36,952 bases of DNA from JBFMDU01 sp034431935. GTDB taxonomy: Bacteria > Chloroflexota > Dehalococcoidia > GIF9 > JBFMDU01. Position 1 is the first letter of the stretch, and each line of letters starts with the position of its first letter. Location: contig DAOUCU010000089.1 of NCBI GenBank assembly GCA_034431935.1, positions 1-36,952 of the forward strand, given 5' to 3'. A program made the position numbers and the translations under genes. Positions 33,007 to 36,952 of the stretch are shown here, one piece after another. The notes under the pieces are model-generated. The model ran no database searches, was not told the DNA's origin, and saw only the letters and a list, made by a program, of their open reading frames with translations.

Positions 33007-33948
33007 GTGGCTGAGACAGGAGTCGCTTACGTTTTTCCCGGGCAGGGTTCCCAGGCAGTTGGAATGGGGCGTGACCTCTTCGACCACTCCCCCGCCGCCC
33101 GCGCCGTCTTCGAAGAAGCCGATCGCATCCTTGATGCGCCCATCTCGAAGCTCTGCTTCGAAGGGCCGGTGGAGGAAGTACTGAAGACCGTCAACGTCCA
33201 GCCGGCGGTCCTAACCGTAAGCATCGCCTGCCTGAAGGCAGCACAAGAAACCGGAGGGCTACTGTCCCCTATCTTCGCCGCCGGGCACAGCCTGGGCGAA
33301 TACACCGCTATCATAGCCACCGGCGCACTATCTTTTAGCGACGGCCTGAAACTGGTCCGCGAACGCGGCCGCCTGATGCAGGCCGCCGGCCAGCAGAACC
33401 CCGGCGGTATGCTGGCGTTGCTCGGGGCCGAACTACAGGCCGTTGAAGAGTTCTGTGTCCAGACCGGATGCCATGTAGCCAATATCAACTGCCCCGGCCA
33501 GATAGTCATCAGCGGCAGTTTGGAGGCGATTGGCAAAGCGCGCGAAACCGCCAGAATTCGAAACATCAAAGCGGTACCGCTCAGGGTAAGCGGCGCTTTC
33601 CATTCGCCCTTAATGGAACCCGCCCTGCCCGGTCTCCAGGCGGCACTGGCTTCTGTACCTCTAAAGGACCCGGCGGTACCGGTAATATCCAATGTCACCG
33701 CTGAACCTATCATGTCCGCCAGCGGCATCCGCGAAGAGCTCCTTTCCCAGCTCAACCACCGCGTCCAGTGGCAAAAGTCCGTTGAGTACATGGCCTCATC
33801 CGGCGTCACCACCTTTCTCGAAATTGGCCCCGGTGAAGTACTCAGCGGCCTCATCAAGCGGACCAGCCCCGCGGCACGAACCCTAAGCCTCAGCGACAGT
33901 CAGACCATTCGAGCCGCCTGCGCCGCACTGCGCGGCGAGCCGCCATGA
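33007..33948 (+). CDS. fabD: Malonyl-CoA:ACP transacylase FabD
   Basis: FabD loads malonyl groups onto acyl carrier protein for fatty acid synthesis. The protein is 313 aa. Motifs are YVFPGQGSQAVGMGRDL at the start, the nucleophile S95 in AGHSLGEYTA, RERGRLMQ with the carboxylate-binding arginine, and H199 in VSGAFHSPLM. GTG 33007 fits the family N-terminus. In many bacteria plsX and fabH lie between rpmF and fabD; both are absent here. acpP, the likely partner, is about 0.8 kb downstream. Confidence 0.95.
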   Translation: MAETGVAYVFPGQGSQAVGMGRDLFDHSPAARAVFEEADRILDAPISKLCFEGPVEEVLKTVNVQPAVLTVSIACLKAAQETGGLLSPIFAAGHSLGEYTAIIATGALSFSDGLKLVRERGRLMQAAGQQNPGGMLALLGAELQAVEEFCVQTGCHVANINCPGQIVISGSLEAIGKARETARIRNIKAVPLRVSGAFHSPLMEPALPGLQAALASVPLKDPAVPVISNVTAEPIMSASGIREELLSQLNHRVQWQKSVEYMASSGVTTFLEIGPGEVLSGLIKRTSPAARTLSLSDSQTIRAACAALRGEPP

Positions 33949-34280
33949 TTGACTCCTACCGGTTCGGCGAAATCGTCATCGACGGTAAGCGGTACACCGA
34001 CCACGTCGTCATCTCGGGCAATAGCGTACGCAAATGGCGGACCAAAGAAGGCCATCTTTTGTGCCCTGACGACCTCACCGCTATAATCAGGGATAAGCCG
34101 GATATCGTCATTATCGGGACCGGCAAGTTCGGCGAGGTCAAGGTACCGCAGACGGTGCTCGATTACGCAAAGAGCCACGGCATACAGCTAATCTGTCAGG
34201 TGACAGACGAGGCCTGCCGCACCTACAATAACCTGGCTGTTTCTGCCAGGGTGACGGCAGCGCTTCATCTGACATGCTGA
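33945..34280 (+). CDS. Mth938-like (DUF498/NDUFAF3-type) protein
   Basis: A small protein of 111 aa with the Mth938-like fold pattern: FGEIVIDGKRYTDHVVISG, then PDIVIIGTGKFGEVKVP, and a C-terminal TYNNLAVSARVTAALHLTC. Members occur in archaea and bacteria; the mitochondrial relative NDUFAF3 helps complex I assembly. The role of bacterial forms is not known. It overlaps fabD by four bases. Confidence 0.85.
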   Translation: MIDSYRFGEIVIDGKRYTDHVVISGNSVRKWRTKEGHLLCPDDLTAIIRDKPDIVIIGTGKFGEVKVPQTVLDYAKSHGIQLICQVTDEACRTYNNLAVSARVTAALHLTC

Positions 34281-34298
34281 CCGGAAACGCACATTAAA

Positions 34299-34709
34299 AT
34301 GACCGGTTCAAGACGAAAAGGAAGGTCGCTGGCCCTCCAGGCACTTTATGAGTTCGACTGCGCCGGACACAAGCCGGACGATGTCCTGCCGCGACTCGCC
34401 CGGGAAGAAGAAGCTCCGGAAGGCGTGGTCGCCTTCGCCCGGGAGCTTGTCGAAGGTGTGCTGGAGAACCGCACGCGCATCGACAGCGTCATTGCCCGTT
34501 ATGCCCCCGCCTTCCCCGTGGAGCAAATCGCCGTCATTGACCGTAATATCCTCCGTCTTGCCATATTTGAAGTCTTATTGGATAATAAAGTCCCGATGAA
34601 GGCCGCTATCAACGAAGCCGTGGATCTCGCCAGGGCCTTCGGCAGTGACTCCTCGCCGAAGTTTGTTAACGGTGTCCTCGGCTCGGTAGCCGCCGAAGTT
34701 TCAAGGTAG
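34299..34709 (+). CDS. nusB: Transcription antitermination factor NusB
   Basis: NusB binds boxA RNA with NusE and promotes rRNA antitermination. The protein is 136 aa, family size. Signature stretches are SRRKGRSLALQALYEFD, VEQIAVIDRNILRLAIFE and PMKAAINEAVDLARAFGSDSSPKFVNGVLG. It lies 18 bp after the Mth938-like gene and 24 bp before acpP. Confidence 0.96.
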   Translation: MTGSRRKGRSLALQALYEFDCAGHKPDDVLPRLAREEEAPEGVVAFARELVEGVLENRTRIDSVIARYAPAFPVEQIAVIDRNILRLAIFEVLLDNKVPMKAAINEAVDLARAFGSDSSPKFVNGVLGSVAAEVSR

Positions 34710-34733
34710 TCTGCGGGAAAGGAGTCATCATCT

Positions 34734-34994
34734 GTGGCAACCGTCTTTGACCGTCTTAAACGGGTTATCATCGAACAGCTGGGCGTAGAGGAGAATCAGG
34801 TAACGCCCACCGCCTCGTTTGTTGATGACCTAAATGCCGATTCGCTTGACCTTGTCGAGCTCATCATGGCCATTGAAGAAGAGTTCGGCACCCCCCAGAA
34901 CAAACTCGATATCCCGGACGAGGATGCCGAGAAAATCGTCACCGTCCAGGACGTGGTGGATTACCTTCACGACCGGGGCATCAAGGACGCCTGA
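34734..34994 (+). CDS. acpP: Acyl carrier protein
   Basis: ACP carries growing acyl chains in fatty acid synthesis. The protein is 86 aa, with S37 in the DLNADSLDLVELIMAIEEEFG context (written here across the phosphopantetheine site DSLD) and the acidic helix II. GTG 34734 follows an AAAGGAG ribosome site. It probably shares the operon with fabD. Confidence 0.96.
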   Translation: MATVFDRLKRVIIEQLGVEENQVTPTASFVDDLNADSLDLVELIMAIEEEFGTPQNKLDIPDEDAEKIVTVQDVVDYLHDRGIKDA

Positions 34995-35030
34995 AGCCAG
35001 CCACAACGTACAACTGAACTCTCTTGAACC

Positions 35031-35068
35031 GGCCGGCTGCGGCACGCGAACGTGCGGCGGTACCGGCC
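35031..35068 (+). terminator. Long hairpin after acpP
   Basis: Outer arms GGCCGG (35031-35036) and CCGGCC (35063-35068) enclose an inner stem GCACG (35042-35046) with CGTGC (35051-35055) around a CGAA loop. It lies between acpP and the HAD gene. It lacks a T-run, so it may be a processing or partial terminator structure rather than a standard terminator. Confidence 0.4.
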
Positions 35069-35090
35069 TGGCAGGAGCCCACCACCCAGT

Positions 35091-35792
35091 ATGATCAGGG
35101 CCGTCTTTTTTGATTTCTACAACACGCTTGCCCGCTACGAACCGGCGGCTGAAGCCGTCCAGGTCTCAGTATGCCGCGAGTTCGGCTTCGAGACCGATAT
35201 CAACACCATGCGGAAGGCTCTGGCCATCGCCGACCACTATTACTACGAGGAAAACCGGCGCTTCAGCGTGGCCAGGCGTTCCCAGGCGGAGCAGGACGAG
35301 ATCTTCCTGCGGCATCAAGAACTGGCCATGCGCAACGCCGGGTTGAACCCCGACCGCCACATTGTGGCCACCGTCATGAAACGTATCCATGAACTGGCGC
35401 GCAACATCTCTTTCACCCTCTTCGATGATGCCATACCGGCCCTGGAAGAACTCAGGAAACTTGGTTTGACCCTGGGACTCATTTCCAATATCCCGCCGGA
35501 GAAACTGCCGGTGCTGTCCACACTCGGAGTCAAGCCGTTCCTTGATATCGTCGTCATCCCGCAGGAGGCCGGCGCTGATAAACCGGACCGGGCGATATTC
35601 GACTTAGCCGTCGGGCGCGCCGGGGTAAAACCGGTCGAGGCGCTTCACGTGGGCGACCAGTACTATATCGACGCCGCCGGTGCCATGAATGCCGGCCTCA
35701 GAGCCCTTCTCCTCGACCGCCTCGACCTCTTCCCCCATTACACCGATTGCCCGAGAATTGCCAGCTTGAGACAGATAGCGGAACACCTGTAA
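35091..35792 (+). CDS. HAD-superfamily hydrolase
   Basis: A phosphatase-like or dehalogenase-like protein of 233 aa. Motif I is FFDFYNTL, with D8 as nucleophile and Tyr in place of the second Asp, as in the haloacid dehalogenase-like branch. Motif II is in GLISNIPPEKL, motif III around GADKPDRAIF, and motif IV is HVGDQYYIDAAGAMNAGL. A helical cap fills about residues 18-105. ATG 35091 fits the family N-terminus; a GTG 39 bases upstream is in frame but gives an Arg/Pro-rich start that lies within the hairpin. The substrate is unknown. Confidence 0.88.
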   Translation: MIRAVFFDFYNTLARYEPAAEAVQVSVCREFGFETDINTMRKALAIADHYYYEENRRFSVARRSQAEQDEIFLRHQELAMRNAGLNPDRHIVATVMKRIHELARNISFTLFDDAIPALEELRKLGLTLGLISNIPPEKLPVLSTLGVKPFLDIVVIPQEAGADKPDRAIFDLAVGRAGVKPVEALHVGDQYYIDAAGAMNAGLRALLLDRLDLFPHYTDCPRIASLRQIAEHL

Positions 35793-35801
35793 CCCCTCCC
35801 A

Positions 35802-35890
35802 AGATTGCTCCGATACGCTCGCGGTGACGTCCAGCCTTGACTATGGCCGATACCGTCATTGCGGGGCCGCGCCAGCGGCCATGGCAATCT
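35802..35890. repeat. Bipartite palindromic extragenic element (BIME-like)
   Basis: The outer arms are AGATTGC (35802-35808) and GCAATCT (35884-35890). The right half is itself a hairpin: ATTGC (35858-35862) with GCAAT (35884-35888), and GGCCGC (35865-35870) with GCGGCC (35875-35880). Interspersed elements of this type, with AGATTGC and GCAATCT ends, are frequent between genes in environmental bacterial genomes. Confidence 0.5.
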
Positions 35891-35927
35891 CAACTCCTCA
35901 ACTCCGATGCAACACAACTATTATCTC

Positions 35928-35957
35928 TTGACACAAGGATATACCTCGTATTACTAT
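35928..35957 (+). promoter_or_regulatory. Predicted promoter for the 48-residue membrane protein
   Basis: A perfect TTGACA (35928-35933) is followed after 18 bases by TACTAT (35952-35957). The leader to ATG 36044 would be about 80 nt and carries a seven-base hairpin. Confidence 0.6.
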
Positions 35958-35964
35958 GTACCTC

Positions 35965-35981
35965 GGCATACGATGTATGCC
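35965..35981 (+). promoter_or_regulatory. Hairpin in the leader of the small membrane protein gene
   Basis: GGCATAC (35965-35971) pairs with GTATGCC (35975-35981) around a GAT loop. Placed right at the expected start of transcription, it could be a repressor operator or a 5' RNA hairpin protecting the mRNA. Confidence 0.4.
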
Positions 35982-36043
35982 CCCAGGAGCCAGGGCGGCA
36001 TTGCGTGACACACCCGTATCATCACAAACAGGAGGTATATTGT

Positions 36044-36190
36044 ATGAAACTGCTAAGCTGGGCAATCTGTGTTCTCGGCCTGTGGATACTTCTCACCAGC
36101 ATCCTGCCCGGTCAGATGTGGACCGGCATCGTTGGCGGTTTGGTTATTGCGGTACTTGCGCTCATCGCCGCATTTCGAAAGGAAACCTGA
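36044..36190 (+). CDS. Small membrane protein, 48 residues
   Basis: A short gene with an excellent ribosome site (AGGAGG at 36030-36035, eight bases before ATG 36044). The product begins MKLLSWAICVLGLWILLTSI, continues LPGQMWTG, and has a second hydrophobic helix (GGLVIAVLALIAAF) before RKET. Two membrane spans with a Pro-Gly turn are visible. It resembles SPW-repeat-like small membrane proteins, but I cannot assign a family with confidence. It has its own promoter. Confidence 0.75.
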   Translation: MKLLSWAICVLGLWILLTSILPGQMWTGIVGGLVIAVLALIAAFRKET

Positions 36191-36260
36191 GTCTCTCAAA
36201 ACCAGACAGATAACCGCCCGCCCTGGCTCACCACTCAACCCGCCCAGCCAAGTCTTCCGC

Positions 36261-36289
36261 TTGACGCTCTCAATACCCGGTGATACCAT
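36261..36289 (+). promoter_or_regulatory. Predicted promoter for the degV-like gene
   Basis: TTGACG (36261-36266) and TACCAT (36284-36289) are 17 bases apart. The gene starts 49 bases beyond the -10. The -10 is weak. Confidence 0.45.
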
Positions 36290-36338
36290 ACCATCGGATA
36301 ACGAGGTACCCAGCTTCCCTCGAGGCTAGCAGCGAGGC

Positions 36339-36952
36339 ATGATGAGGAAGGTCGCTGTCATCACCGATAGCACCGCCTGTCTGCCGGCAGACGCGGTCAG
36401 GAAGTACGGCATCTATGTTGTGCCGGTAGAGCTCACCTATCAGGGTCGTGTCTACCGCGACGGTGTTGATATCACCCCGACCGAGGTCTACCAATTACTT
36501 ACTCGCGAGAAGGCCCTGCCAACGACCTCCGCCCCTCCCCCCGGAGCCTACCTTGATGTCTTCCAGAAGGTCAGCCGTACTGTGCACGATGCCGTTGTCA
36601 TTACCGCCGCCTCAACCTTAAGCCACATTTACGATTCAGCCTGTACCGCAATCGAAATGGCCAGAGAGAAGCGCCTTAACCTCACCATAAAAGTAATTGA
36701 TTGCCTGACCGCCGCTGGTGCACAGGGCCTGGTCGTGCTCAACGCCGCCCGTGCCGCCGCGGCCGGTAAGAACACAGAACAGGTGGAGAAAGCCGCCAGG
36801 ACTTCGATGTCTTCCGTCCGCCTTATCGCTTTTCTTGATACCATGCACTACCTCGCCCGCGGCGGCCGTGTCCCGCAGGCTGTTGCCTGGGCAGGGAACC
36901 TGCTCCAGATTAAGCCCATCATGCAGATAAAGCCCGGTTCCGGGCAGGCCAG
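36339..36952 (+). CDS. DegV family fatty acid-binding protein (3' end outside window)
   Basis: DegV/FakB proteins bind a fatty acid and present it to the FakA kinase. About 204 residues are visible of a family length near 280. Motifs are VAVITDSTACLP at the start, PTTSAPPPGAYLDVF, ITAASTLSHIYDSA, and DTMHYLARGGRVPQA. Two adjacent ATG codons (36339 and 36342) are possible starts, with GAGG just upstream. The frame is open to the window edge. Fatty acid genes fabD and acpP lie upstream, but this gene has its own promoter. Confidence 0.92.
   Translation, partial: MMRKVAVITDSTACLPADAVRKYGIYVVPVELTYQGRVYRDGVDITPTEVYQLLTREKALPTTSAPPPGAYLDVFQKVSRTVHDAVVITAASTLSHIYDSACTAIEMAREKRLNLTIKVIDCLTAAGAQGLVVLNAARAAAAGKNTEQVEKAARTSMSSVRLIAFLDTMHYLARGGRVPQAVAWAGNLLQIKPIMQIKPGSGQA

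Noticed and set aside
35837..36043. Longer 117-codon frame containing the small membrane protein
   Set aside because: The upstream part covers a palindrome, a promoter and a hairpin; ATG 36044 has a perfect ribosome site.
1..36952. tRNA, rRNA or insertion sequence genes
   Set aside because: No T-loop-like motif set, rRNA segment or transposase frame was recognised on either strand by eye; a covariance-model scan would be decisive.

Overview
The window comes from a GC-rich bacterial chromosome. Gene content fits an uncultured Chloroflexota (Dehalococcoidia-like) organism: a DUF362-DUF1893 protein, an aldo/keto reductase with ferredoxin-like clusters, several FAD and Fe-S oxidoreductases, and a yceD-rpmF-fabD-nusB-acpP block. 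This placement is an inference from gene content; no rRNA or other phylogenetic marker was examined.

Region 1 (1-7864) is a type I-E CRISPR-Cas locus read on the + strand: casA(cse1)-casB(cse2)-cas7e-cas5e-cas6e-cas1e-cas2e, a leader, then 21 repeats of 29 nt with mostly 32-nt spacers. Cas5e carries an HNH nuclease domain at its C-terminus, so the Cascade complex probably cuts its own target. No recognisable Cas3 lies in the window; only an unassigned 56-residue protein tail sits upstream of casA. The cas1 reading frame runs on through almost all of cas2 in another frame. Two spacers are duplicated, each at an offset of 183 bp. After its last spacer the array ends in a repeat of type I-C character.

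Region 2 (7981-15999, - strand) holds two FAD-oxidase/CCG-type Fe-S protein modules (three FAD proteins, two Fe-S proteins) with an isoprenylcysteine methyltransferase-like membrane protein between them. A promoter in the AT-rich stretch near 16064-16092 could drive the set. The layout resembles glycolate or D-lactate oxidase complexes (GlcD/GlcF), but the substrate is unknown.

Region 3 (16000-20331, + strand) is an efflux unit: a PadR repressor with a nested palindromic operator over its promoter, an ABC ATPase and permease pair, and a 14-TM-type MFS exporter.

Region 4 (20332-27084) has an M29 aminopeptidase and a Maf pyrophosphatase (overlapping), a BaiN/HI0933-type flavoprotein (- strand), the DUF362-DUF1893 fusion, a ferredoxin-tailed aldo/keto reductase and a toroid-fold protein (the last two overlap).

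Region 5 (27073-30591, - strand) is a MoxR AAA-DUF58-DUF4129 operon. Opposite its promoter lies a pair of 28-nt direct repeats with a 61-nt period, then a small + strand gene.

Region 6 (31174-36952, + strand) holds a flavodoxin-PPOX fusion, then housekeeping genes (yceD, rpmF, fabD, a Mth938-like gene, nusB, acpP), a HAD hydrolase, a 48-residue membrane protein and the start of a DegV-family gene cut off by the window edge.
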